54,861 nt of DNA from an uncultured Ardenticatenia bacterium (GTDB lineage: Bacteria > Chloroflexota > Anaerolineae > 4572-78 > NAK82), in assembly GCA_937127125.1 (NCBI GenBank), contig CAKZLO010000076.1, positions 1 to 54,861 on the forward strand, in the 5' to 3' direction. The notes beneath the pieces were generated by a model. It made no database searches, was not told where the DNA came from, and saw only the letters and a program-made list of their open reading frames with translations. Shown here in pieces: positions 42,834 to 50,994 of this stretch; the first letter of the stretch is position 1; each line of letters opens with the position of its first letter. Both the position numbers and the translations under genes were made by a program.

Positions 42834-45734
42834 GTGACACATGTCTATGTAGCGCTCGATCTGGAAACAACTGGCCTCAACACGGAGCGCGACGCTATCA
42901 TCGAGATTGGCGCGGTCAAGTTTCGTGGCGAGCAGGTGTTGGGGGAGTTCTCCACTCTGGTCAATCCCGGTTGTCGCATCCCCTATGTCATTCGGGAATT
43001 AACCGGCATCACGGATGAGATGGTGCATGATCAACCCTCGCTTGACGAGGTCCTGCCGCGTCTGAAACACTTTATCAACGACTGCCCCATCATCGGCCAC
43101 AACATCAGCTTTGACATGGCATTTCTTAACCGCTACGGGGTGTTGCGCAATAACCCTTCCATCGATACGTTTGAGTTAGCCAGCATCCTTTTGCCCCACG
43201 CCGGTCGCTACAGCTTGGAGAAGCTTGCGCAAGCTTTGGGCATCACGATGGAGTCGCATCATCGCGCCCTGGATGATGCGCGCACAGCGCAACGTCTCTT
43301 CTTGGCGTTGCTCGATCAGGCACGTCGTCTGGACCCGTCGATTATTCGCGGTGTGAATCGCATGGCCGGGCGCTCTAACTGGTCGTTGCGTTCCGTGTTT
43401 GCCGACCTGGAGCAGATGCGCACGCGCACTGTCTTCAGCACCAGCCTAGGACAACAACTGGCAGCGAAGGGAGCGCTCTCGGGAAGCGGAGGGAGGGCCT
43501 TGCTTTCTCAAACACGTCGCACCGTTGAGCGGGAGGAACCGTTGCAGCCGAGTGAGACACTCCAACAGCTCGATGTGGACGCGCTGGCTGCCTTGCTCGA
43601 CAGGGATGGTTTGTTCGCTCGACAGCTGCCTTATTATGAATATCGCCCTGAGCAAATTGCCATGTTGCGCCGGGTGGCCACCGCCTTTAACCGCGGCGAA
43701 GCTGTAATGATTGAGGCAGGCACCGGCCTTGGCAAATCACTGGCTTATCTGCTGCCTGCTGCGCATTGGGCAGTGCAAAATGGCCGGCGCGTTATCATTG
43801 CTACCCACACGATCAATCTGCAGGATCAGCTGCTGACCAAGGATATCCCTGACTTACAACGCATCCTGCCATTCGAGTTTAGAGCGGTTGTCCTAAAAGG
43901 ACGCAACAATTATGTTTGTCCACGTCGTGTGCGTCAGATGCGTGCCGAGCTGGAGACAGGTCAGGCCAGTTTGCCTGGACGGGTATTCCCTTTCGCGCAA
44001 GAGGTGATGTTACGCGTGTTAGCACGTGTGTTGGTGTGGATGGAAACCACACTCACCGGTGATAAGCAGGAGCTGTTTCTGCCTACCCCGGAGGAAAACG
44101 CCATCTGGGGCTATTTGTGCAGCGACGCAGAGCTGTGCAAGCCTGAGCAATGTCGTCGCGAGAACTGCTTTTTCCATCGCGCGCGGCGAGCAGCAGAAAG
44201 CGCCCACATTGTGGTAGTCAATCATGCACTGTTGCTGGCGGACGTGGCGACCCAAAATCGTGTGTTGCCAGAGTATCGTTATCTGATTATCGACGAAGCA
44301 CACCATCTTGAGGATAGTGTCACCGGTCAGCTGAGCTTTCAAGTGAGTCGGGCTGCACTGGAGCGTTTGTTTAGTGAGCTCGACGAGCCGACAGGTTCGC
44401 GCCGCCATAGTGGCTTTTTGAGAACACTGGTGCCGCGCCTGCTCGCAGAGCTGTCACCGGAGAGACTCAGCGCGCTGCAAGAGCAGGTAGCCGTGTGTTA
44501 TGAGGCCGTGGCACAAGCACGCAGCGCGACGCGGCCACTGTTCGAGACACTGAAGGTTTTTCTGGAGCTTCACGGGTCAGGGGAGAATAACACCCTTTAC
44601 GAACAACGGTTGCGTCTGACGCTTGCGATGCGCCGTCAGCCTGCATGGGACAAAGTGGAAGTGATATGGAATGACTTGGCGGGTTGCTTTATACAGCTCA
44701 GCCGTCATTTGGCCGATTTAGCCCAGTGGCTTATTGGCTTGGATGAGCAAGTGGGAATACGTGATGCAGTTGAGCTCTTTGGCGAATTGACCAGCTACCG
44801 CGTCCGAGTCGACACCTTCTATGCTCAGTTGAAGACTATCCTGGAGGACGATGCATCGCGGGCGAGCCGGCATGCATATGTCACTTGGTTGGAGCTCCCT
44901 GCCCAGGAACAAATGCCCACCTTGCACGCCGCGCCGTTGCATGTGGGGCATCTGGTGCGCCGCCACCTTTTTGAAGCTAACGAGGCGGTTGTGTTAACCT
45001 CTGCCACGCTGCGGACTGCAGGTAGTTTCACCTATTTGCGCGAACGACTGGGCGCCGAAGATCTCGAGGAGATGACGCTGGATTCTCCCTTCGATTATCG
45101 TTCCTCTACCCTATTCTATGTGCCAACCGATATGCCCGAGCCGGGCCAGCCGGGCTATCAACGCAAGTTGGAGACGGTATTGCTCAGTCTGCTGCGTGCG
45201 ACGCGCGGTCGTGCGTTGGTGTTGTTTACATCTCACAACCAGTTGCGTCACACGGCCAACGCTCTCCGCGAAAGATTGGGACAGGAGGGGATTGTGCTGT
45301 TGGAGCAGGGCACTAGCTCGCGTGTGCATCTGCTGGAGCGTTTCAAGACCACGGAACGTTGTGCCTTGTTTGGCACTCGCAGCTTCTGGGAGGGTATTGA
45401 TGTCGCGGGCGAGCAGCTGAGCTGTGTGGTGATCACGCGCCTGCCGTTCGATGTCCCTGATGATCCGATCTTTGCAGCGCGCAGCGAGATGTATGCAGAT
45501 CCTTTCAGTGAATTTTCGCTGCCCAACGCTATTCTGCGCTTTCGCCAAGGTTTTGGGCGATTGATTCGCTCGCATCGAGATCGGGGCGTGGTAGTGTGCC
45601 TGGATCGGCGTGTTCGCACAAAGGCATATGGCCAAGAGTTTCTGCGTTCGTTGCCTGATTGCACATACCAGGAGGCCCCCCTTGCTCAGTTGCCCGCGCT
45701 GGCTGCACGTTGGATTGACGGTGAGTTCTCCTAA
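42834..45734 (+). CDS. dinG: exonuclease-DinG helicase
   Basis: The 966-residue protein joins an N-terminal DnaQ-like 3'-5' exonuclease (D9 and E11 in ALDLETTGL, HNISFDMAFL, HRALDDARTA) to a DinG/XPD superfamily 2 helicase. The helicase has Walker A EAGTGLGKS, IIATHTINLQDQL, the DEAH box YLIIDEAHHLED and the motif VI region RQGFGRLIRSHRDRG. Four cysteines in NYVCPRR and ELCKPEQCRRENC match an iron-sulfur cluster position. GTG at 42834 is chosen as start because AAGGGA lies 8 nt upstream and because TATAAT at 42776 overlaps an alternative ATG. It probably acts in repair of R-loops or recombination intermediates. Confidence 0.93.
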   Translation: MTHVYVALDLETTGLNTERDAIIEIGAVKFRGEQVLGEFSTLVNPGCRIPYVIRELTGITDEMVHDQPSLDEVLPRLKHFINDCPIIGHNISFDMAFLNRYGVLRNNPSIDTFELASILLPHAGRYSLEKLAQALGITMESHHRALDDARTAQRLFLALLDQARRLDPSIIRGVNRMAGRSNWSLRSVFADLEQMRTRTVFSTSLGQQLAAKGALSGSGGRALLSQTRRTVEREEPLQPSETLQQLDVDALAALLDRDGLFARQLPYYEYRPEQIAMLRRVATAFNRGEAVMIEAGTGLGKSLAYLLPAAHWAVQNGRRVIIATHTINLQDQLLTKDIPDLQRILPFEFRAVVLKGRNNYVCPRRVRQMRAELETGQASLPGRVFPFAQEVMLRVLARVLVWMETTLTGDKQELFLPTPEENAIWGYLCSDAELCKPEQCRRENCFFHRARRAAESAHIVVVNHALLLADVATQNRVLPEYRYLIIDEAHHLEDSVTGQLSFQVSRAALERLFSELDEPTGSRRHSGFLRTLVPRLLAELSPERLSALQEQVAVCYEAVAQARSATRPLFETLKVFLELHGSGENNTLYEQRLRLTLAMRRQPAWDKVEVIWNDLAGCFIQLSRHLADLAQWLIGLDEQVGIRDAVELFGELTSYRVRVDTFYAQLKTILEDDASRASRHAYVTWLELPAQEQMPTLHAAPLHVGHLVRRHLFEANEAVVLTSATLRTAGSFTYLRERLGAEDLEEMTLDSPFDYRSSTLFYVPTDMPEPGQPGYQRKLETVLLSLLRATRGRALVLFTSHNQLRHTANALRERLGQEGIVLLEQGTSSRVHLLERFKTTERCALFGTRSFWEGIDVAGEQLSCVVITRLPFDVPDDPIFAARSEMYADPFSEFSLPNAILRFRQGFGRLIRSHRDRGVVVCLDRRVRTKAYGQEFLRSLPDCTYQEAPLAQLPALAARWIDGEFS

Positions 45735-45759
45735 GACGGGATCTTTATAAGCCTGTCTT
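45733..45759 (+). terminator. weak hairpin at the end of dinG
   Basis: AAGACGGG (45733-45740) pairs with CCTGTCTT (45752-45759) with one G-T pair and an 11-nt loop. No T run follows. Confidence 0.35.
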
Positions 45760-45780
45760 CGCGGTTAGAAGGAGTCGAGA

Positions 45781-45891
45781 GTGCTTCTGACTTCTGAGCA
45801 GTATGAGCTTCTCGACATGTTGCCGTCTTGGGACGCCGACTTGCCCTGCCCGATCAAACGACGAGGTCTTCGTGAGCCACTTGCTATTTAG
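45781..45891 (+). CDS. candidate small protein (36 aa), unverified
   Basis: AGAAGGAG lies 6 nt before a GTG at 45781, opening a 36-codon frame that starts MLLTSEQYELLDMLPSWDAD, contains CPIKRRG and ends with TAG at 45891. The composition looks like a small soluble protein rather than random sequence, but no homologue is recognised. It lies in the 377-bp gap between dinG and the ABC importer, and its last codons overlap the -35 box of the importer promoter. Confidence 0.4.
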   Translation: MLLTSEQYELLDMLPSWDADLPCPIKRRGLREPLAI

Positions 45892-45909
45892 CCTAAGTAC
45901 TGCTAAAAT
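45881..45909 (+). promoter_or_regulatory. promoter of the ABC importer operon
   Basis: TTGCTA (45881-45886), a 17-bp spacer and TAAAAT (45904-45909) preceded by TGC form an extended -10 promoter. The 5' leader is about 195 nt and could hold a control element; none is recognised. Confidence 0.6.
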
Positions 45910-46047
45910 GTGTTTAGAGTGTCCCGCCAATAGGAAAATGCAAGCGGAAACCTGAGAGCTTTCTTAGTCACCAGGAGTCGCCAGAGAGCAAGGGTCAGGA
46001 AATCTTCTCCAGTATTCCCGTTTGTGAGCCAGCTAAGGAGGTACTGC

Positions 46048-46092
46048 GTGTCGTTGGGACATGCATATGTTGACAAGTTGTTCATCTCGTAA
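46048..46092 (+). CDS. possible 14-aa leader peptide upstream of the solute-binding protein
   Basis: AAGGAGG (46035-46041) lies 6 nt before GTG at 46048, opening a 14-codon frame MSLGHAYVDKLFIS that ends with TAA at 46092, 19 nt before the importer ATG. It sits in the long leader of the ABC importer mRNA. It may tune translation of the next gene or be a chance site. Confidence 0.25.
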   Translation: MSLGHAYVDKLFIS

Positions 46093-46111
46093 TTCCAAAG
46101 GAGGAGTACCT

Positions 46112-47224
46112 ATGAGATCGCGTACGTTGTTAGCCCTGGGTGTCACTTTTGTTTTGGTCGCTGGCCTGATCCTGAGTGCCTGTGCCACACCAACCGCTCC
46201 CCCTGCCACGGAGGCGCCCAAGACAGAGGCTCCAGCAACGGAAGCTCCCGCGACTGTGGCGCCGGCGACAGAGCCAGCCAAAACAGAAGCACCTGCTACC
46301 GAAGCTGCCAAGCCAGAAGGCAAGAAGTACGAAATCGCCGTTGTTGTCAAGCTGACCGGCATCCCTTGGTTTAACACAATGGAGAAGGGGGTCAAGCGCG
46401 CTGCAGAGGAACTGGGCGTTAATGCTTACCAGACTGGCCACACCACTGATGACCCCGCCCAGCAAGCCAAAGTCATCGAGGACTTGATCGCCAAGGGAGT
46501 GGATGTGCTGTGTGTTGTGCCGAATGATGCTAAGTCCCTCGAACCCGTCTTCAAGAAGGCCAAGGATAAGGGTATCATTATCATCACGCACGAATCCCCC
46601 GATCAGGTGGGCAATGACTACGACCTGGAGTTGATCGACAACAAGAAGTTCGGCGAGCATAACCTGGATATGCTGGTCAAGTTTATGGGCGACTCCGGAG
46701 AGTTCGCCGTCTATGTGGGCTCGCTGACTGTGCCAGCCCACAATATGTGGGCCGATGCAGCGCTCGCCTACGCAAAGGAGAAATATCCCAACCTGAAGCA
46801 AGTAGGCGATCGTTACCCGGTCTCCGAGAAGGTGGACGACGCGCGCAAGCAGACCTTGGATCTGATCAAGGCATATCCTGACCTCAAGGGGGTCCTTGCC
46901 TTCGGCAGCCAGGGGCCAATTGGAGCTGCTCAGGCACTGCAAGAGAAGGGGCTGGCCGACAAAATCGCTGTGGTAGGAACTGTTTTGCCCAGCCAGGCGT
47001 TGCCCTATCTTAAGGATGGATCGCTGAAGCATGGCACGCTCTGGAATCCGGCAGATGCTGGTTACGGCATGGTGTGGCTGGCTAAGTACCTGCTCGACGG
47101 CGGCAAGGTCACAGATGGTATGGACGTGGCTGGCCTGGGCAAGGCCACGCTCAAAGACAGGGTACTTGTCATTGACGCAGCGCTTGACATCACCAAGGAC
47201 AACGCCGAGAGCCTTGGCTTCTAA
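46112..47224 (+). CDS. sugar-type ABC transporter solute-binding lipoprotein
   Basis: The 370-residue lipoprotein has a signal peptide ending in the lipobox LSAC (C24) and then an Ala/Pro/Thr/Glu repeat linker (about 25-70). The body is a periplasmic-binding protein type 1 domain starting YEIAVVVKLTGIPWFNTMEK. It resembles LsrB (autoinducer-2) and RhaS (rhamnose) binding proteins; which ligand it binds cannot be told. GGAGGAG lies 5 nt before the ATG. Genes for a double ATPase and two permeases follow, the classic carbohydrate uptake (CUT2) layout. Confidence 0.93.
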   Translation: MRSRTLLALGVTFVLVAGLILSACATPTAPPATEAPKTEAPATEAPATVAPATEPAKTEAPATEAAKPEGKKYEIAVVVKLTGIPWFNTMEKGVKRAAEELGVNAYQTGHTTDDPAQQAKVIEDLIAKGVDVLCVVPNDAKSLEPVFKKAKDKGIIIITHESPDQVGNDYDLELIDNKKFGEHNLDMLVKFMGDSGEFAVYVGSLTVPAHNMWADAALAYAKEKYPNLKQVGDRYPVSEKVDDARKQTLDLIKAYPDLKGVLAFGSQGPIGAAQALQEKGLADKIAVVGTVLPSQALPYLKDGSLKHGTLWNPADAGYGMVWLAKYLLDGGKVTDGMDVAGLGKATLKDRVLVIDAALDITKDNAESLGF

Positions 47225-47263
47225 TTCAGCATGCCGGCTTGGAACTTGACATAAATACAAATC

Positions 47264-47297
47264 CACGGAGTCCGAAGCAACTGCTTCGGACTCCGTG
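47264..47297 (+). other. perfect 15-bp hairpin between binding protein and ATPase genes
   Basis: Positions 47264-47278 pair perfectly with 47283-47297 around the loop AACT. No T run follows. Such intercistronic hairpins protect the upstream mRNA and lower read-through, which fits a binding protein needed in excess over the transporter. Confidence 0.75.
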
Positions 47298-47329
47298 ATT
47301 ATCCCTCTCAGCGGCTCGGGTTGCTCAAG

Positions 47330-48826
47330 ATGGCTCAACCGTTTCTCTCTATGAAGAACATCAGCAAGCGCTATATAGGTGTGCAGGCGCTGGATCGGGT
47401 GGATTTCGAGGTCGCGCACGGCGAGATCCACTGTCTGGTGGGCGAGAATGGTTCAGGAAAGTCCACGCTGATCAAAATCATTTCCGGAGCGGTGCAACCC
47501 GATCCGGGGGGCACCATCGAGATAGATGGCGAACGTTTCCACGACTATCATTCCATCGATGCCATTCGCAAAGGCATCGAAGTCATCTATCAGGATTTGT
47601 CGCTCTTTCCCAACCTCAGTGTTGCCGAAAACATCGCTCTCGGAGAGATCTTGGCTTCAGGAGACCGCTTCGTCAACTGGGCCGCCGTCTACGAGATCGC
47701 ACGACGCTCGATGGCGCGCATCGGAGTGCGTTTGCCGCTCGATGAGCTGGTGGGCGAGATCTCGATTGCTGATCAGCAGCTGGTGGCCATTTGTCGCGCC
47801 TTGACGCGTGATGTGCGTCTTGTGATCATGGATGAGCCGACCGCCTCGTTGACCCGCAAAGAGGTGGAGGCGCTATTCAACGTGGTGCGCGATCTCCAGT
47901 CGAAGGGGATTGCCATTCTCTTTGTCAGCCATAAGCTGAACGAGGTGCTCCAGATTGCCGAACGCGTCACCGTCCTGCGCGATGGGCGCAACATCGGTTG
48001 CTTTCCGGCGCAGACGCTGGACGATCGCAAATTAGCTGAGCTAATGACAGGTAAACAGCTGGAATATAGCCGTCCTGTGCCCGTCAAGCTGCCGGAACAG
48101 CCATTGTTAGAGGTGCGACATCTCTCCTTGCGCGGCAACTTTCGCGACATCACCTTCCAGCTGCGCGCCGGCGAAATTTTGGGCATCACAGGCCTGCTGG
48201 GTTCTGGGCGGACTGAGCTCGCTCTGGCACTCTTCGGGGTAAATCCAGCACAGTCCGGCGAAATTCGTGTGGATGGTCGCCCTGTGCACATCAAGTCAGT
48301 GCAAGATGCCGTACGACTGGGTATCGGCTATGTGCCTGAGAACCGCCTGACCCAAGGGCTGGTGAGCCAGCAACCGGTGAGCCGCAACATTGTGCTCACC
48401 ATTCTGGAGCGTCTGGTCAACCGACTGCGTCTGATTGATCACCGCACTGTGCGCAGCACAGTGAAGCATTGGATCGAACAGTTGAGCATTAAAGTGCCTT
48501 CTCCGGAAGCCCCTGTCCAGACTCTTTCGGGTGGCAATCAACAACGCGTTGTGTTGGCAAAGTGGATCGCGACCCAACCTCGCATCCTTATCCTGGACGG
48601 TCCAACGATCGGCATCGACGTTGCTGCCAAGAGCGCCATCCATGAGATCATTCGCGACTTGGCGCGACGTGGTCTGGGCATCATCATGATTTCCGATGAG
48701 ATACCGGAGGTATACCATAACTGCAACCGTGTCTTGGTGATGCATAAAGGTTGTGTCATCGCTGAGTTTGACACAGCGCGCGCCAGTGAAGACGACATTC
48801 AACAGTGCATCAATCAGCTCGGCTAG
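47330..48826 (+). CDS. CUT2-type sugar ABC transporter ATP-binding protein (two cassettes)
   Basis: The 498-residue protein holds two ATP-binding cassettes. The first has Walker A GENGSGKST, the second a degenerate GLLGSGRTE and an intact signature LSGGNQQRVVLAKW. This asymmetry is typical of RbsA/XylG/LsrA-type proteins. The start at ATG 47330 is chosen because it fits the family; a TTG at 47321 is an alternative. It lies 105 bp after the binding-protein gene, across the hairpin. Confidence 0.94.
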   Translation: MAQPFLSMKNISKRYIGVQALDRVDFEVAHGEIHCLVGENGSGKSTLIKIISGAVQPDPGGTIEIDGERFHDYHSIDAIRKGIEVIYQDLSLFPNLSVAENIALGEILASGDRFVNWAAVYEIARRSMARIGVRLPLDELVGEISIADQQLVAICRALTRDVRLVIMDEPTASLTRKEVEALFNVVRDLQSKGIAILFVSHKLNEVLQIAERVTVLRDGRNIGCFPAQTLDDRKLAELMTGKQLEYSRPVPVKLPEQPLLEVRHLSLRGNFRDITFQLRAGEILGITGLLGSGRTELALALFGVNPAQSGEIRVDGRPVHIKSVQDAVRLGIGYVPENRLTQGLVSQQPVSRNIVLTILERLVNRLRLIDHRTVRSTVKHWIEQLSIKVPSPEAPVQTLSGGNQQRVVLAKWIATQPRILILDGPTIGIDVAAKSAIHEIIRDLARRGLGIIMISDEIPEVYHNCNRVLVMHKGCVIAEFDTARASEDDIQQCINQLG

Positions 48827-48856
48827 CTCGTTTCGTTGTAGCCCAAGGACGACGCT

Positions 48857-49852
48857 ATGAGAAGACTGTGGAGATATCAAGAGACCTACGTTGCGCTCGT
48901 CATTGTGATCCTTTCGTTGGCGATCACATTACTAAACCCGAATTTCCTGACACTTGAGAATCTATTTGATCTGCTCAAGAGTTACACGTTCTTGGGTATT
49001 CTCTCAATTGGTGTGTTATTCGTTCTGATTTCGGGCGGCATCGACATTTCCTTCACCGCGGTCGCCACCGTGGCGGTTTATACCACAATGTATGTCACGT
49101 TGCAGCATGGCGGCAATATAGCCACCGTGCTCTTGATGTCCGCCGCTATCGGAGCCAGCCTGGGTTTGATCAACGCAGCGATAATCTATTTCTTCAACAT
49201 TCCTAGCATTATCACAACAATTGCAATGTTGAACGTGTACTATGGCTTGCTCACCGTATTCTCAGGTGGCACCTGGCTCTATAATATGCCGGAGTGGTTT
49301 CGCCGCTTCGCGGAGACCAATGTGATTAGCCTGGTGAACCCGGATGGGGTGCCTTACGGGCTGTCGGTGATCCCTCTCATCTGGTTTGCTGTGATTGTGG
49401 CGGCCGGAATTGTTTTGCGCTATACGATGCTGGGACGGGGCATCTATGCGTTGGGAGGCAATCCTGCCTCGGCGCAGCGCGCCGGATTCAACATCCTGAC
49501 ATTGAACCTGTTCGTGTATGGGTTTATGGGGCTCCTGGCTGGCATCGCCGGCGTGGTTGAGGTGATGCTGGCACAGCGCGTAGCCACCAATTCCATGGTG
49601 GGCAAGGAGTTGGACGTGATCGCCGCTGTGGTGCTGGGCGGCGCCAGCCTGACCGGTGGAGTGGGAACATTGTGGGGCACGCTGCTGGGCGTGGCGCTGG
49701 TGGGCATCATCGGCAATGGCCTCACCCTGATGCGCATCTCGTCCTACTGGTACAACGTCTTTATCGGTCTGACCATCATTGTCAGCGTCGGGGTGAGCGC
49801 CTACCGACGCAAGTTGCAACGCAAACGCACGATGACCGTCGAAGTGGAGTAG
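48857..49852 (+). CDS. sugar ABC transporter permease 1
   Basis: The 331-residue membrane protein belongs to the BPD_transp_2 family. It has many helices, the conserved LISGGIDISF loop and GGASLTGGVGTLWGTLLG near the C terminus, where the coupling region lies. It forms the channel with the second permease. It is 30 bp after the ATPase gene, and its stop lies 6 bp before the next gene. Confidence 0.94.
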   Translation: MRRLWRYQETYVALVIVILSLAITLLNPNFLTLENLFDLLKSYTFLGILSIGVLFVLISGGIDISFTAVATVAVYTTMYVTLQHGGNIATVLLMSAAIGASLGLINAAIIYFFNIPSIITTIAMLNVYYGLLTVFSGGTWLYNMPEWFRRFAETNVISLVNPDGVPYGLSVIPLIWFAVIVAAGIVLRYTMLGRGIYALGGNPASAQRAGFNILTLNLFVYGFMGLLAGIAGVVEVMLAQRVATNSMVGKELDVIAAVVLGGASLTGGVGTLWGTLLGVALVGIIGNGLTLMRISSYWYNVFIGLTIIVSVGVSAYRRKLQRKRTMTVEVE

Positions 49853-49858
49853 ACGACG

Positions 49859-50836
49859 ATGCGTAAGAACTCTGAGACGCTCATTCTGGGTGCCATTCTA
49901 TTGGCCGTGCTGGGTCTTATGTGGGCTCTGAACGGCAGCCAGTTCGTCCAGTTCGAAAACGTTCAGTCGATGGCGTTCCAGCTCCCTGAGCTGGGCATCC
50001 TTTCCCTCGCTATGATGATCACGATGCTGACCAGTGGGATCAACCTTTCCATTATCGCGTCGGCGAACCTGTCGGCGATCACTGCGGCGCTGATCCTGAC
50101 CAACTTTGTCACGCCGGATGCTGGTGGTATCGGCCCGGCAGCCATCGCGGCAGGAGCTGTAGCGGCCGGCCTGTTGGTTTCCGCAATCATCGGCCTGCTG
50201 AACGGTTTCCTAATCGCTGTGGTGGAGGTTTCGCCGATTCTGGCGACGCTGGGCACAATGATTCTGATGAAAGGGGTGTCCATTGTGCTGACGCGCGGGT
50301 ACACCCTTTCGGGATTGCCTGAGCCCATCCTCTTTATCGGCAACGGTCTCGTGGCCGGCATCCCGATGCCGATGATTATCTTCATCCTGTGCGCCGTGTT
50401 TATGGCAGTGGTCTTGAACCACACCCCCTTGGGCAACCATATCTATATGATCGGCTCAAATCCGGTCGCCTGTTTCTTCTCCGGGGTGAACAACGCAGCT
50501 GTGCTCTTTCGCACCTACCTGATCTCGGGGGTCTACGCGGGAATTGCCGCGATGATTATGATGTCGCGTTTCAACTCGGCCAAGGCGGACTACGGTGAGT
50601 CGTACCTGCTCATGACGGTGCTCGCGTCTGTGTTGGGGGGAGTCAGCGCGGCGGGTGGTTTTGGGCGCGTCTCCGGGCTGGTGTTGGCGCTCGTCATCCT
50701 TCAGCTGGTGTCCAGTGGGCTGAATCTGCTAAACATCAACCCCTTCCTAACCATCGCTATCTGGGGCATGATCTTGATCCTGGTGATGGTGGTCAACTAC
50801 CTGACCGCGCGCTACCAGGAAGCACGCCTGCGCTGA
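49859..50836 (+). CDS. sugar ABC transporter permease 2
   Basis: The 325-residue protein is a paralogue of the preceding permease in the BPD_transp_2 family (MLTSGINLSIIASANLSAIT, YSLLMTVLASVLGGVSAAGG-type C-terminal loop). Two different permeases in one operon match the LsrC/LsrD and RhaP/RhaQ layout. The importer operon ends here. The 158-bp gap to the next gene holds no clear terminator. Confidence 0.94.
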   Translation: MRKNSETLILGAILLAVLGLMWALNGSQFVQFENVQSMAFQLPELGILSLAMMITMLTSGINLSIIASANLSAITAALILTNFVTPDAGGIGPAAIAAGAVAAGLLVSAIIGLLNGFLIAVVEVSPILATLGTMILMKGVSIVLTRGYTLSGLPEPILFIGNGLVAGIPMPMIIFILCAVFMAVVLNHTPLGNHIYMIGSNPVACFFSGVNNAAVLFRTYLISGVYAGIAAMIMMSRFNSAKADYGESYLLMTVLASVLGGVSAAGGFGRVSGLVLALVILQLVSSGLNLLNINPFLTIAIWGMILILVMVVNYLTARYQEARLR

Positions 50837-50994
50837 GAGATTATCCGCCTTAAGGCAATATGCTGGGCTAGCTGCCGCAGGGCATACAACCAGGAGATAA
50901 GCGCGCTTGCGAGCAGCACGTGTGCCTGAACGCACATATCGTGTGGGACACATTCGGCAGCATTGTATCTCGTTGCACGGGATAGGTTTGAAGC

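Noticed and set aside
46130-47431. 433-codon minus-strand frame
   Set aside because: It is antisense to the solute-binding lipoprotein and the start of the ATPase gene. The plus-strand proteins have full family motifs; the long frame reflects codon bias.
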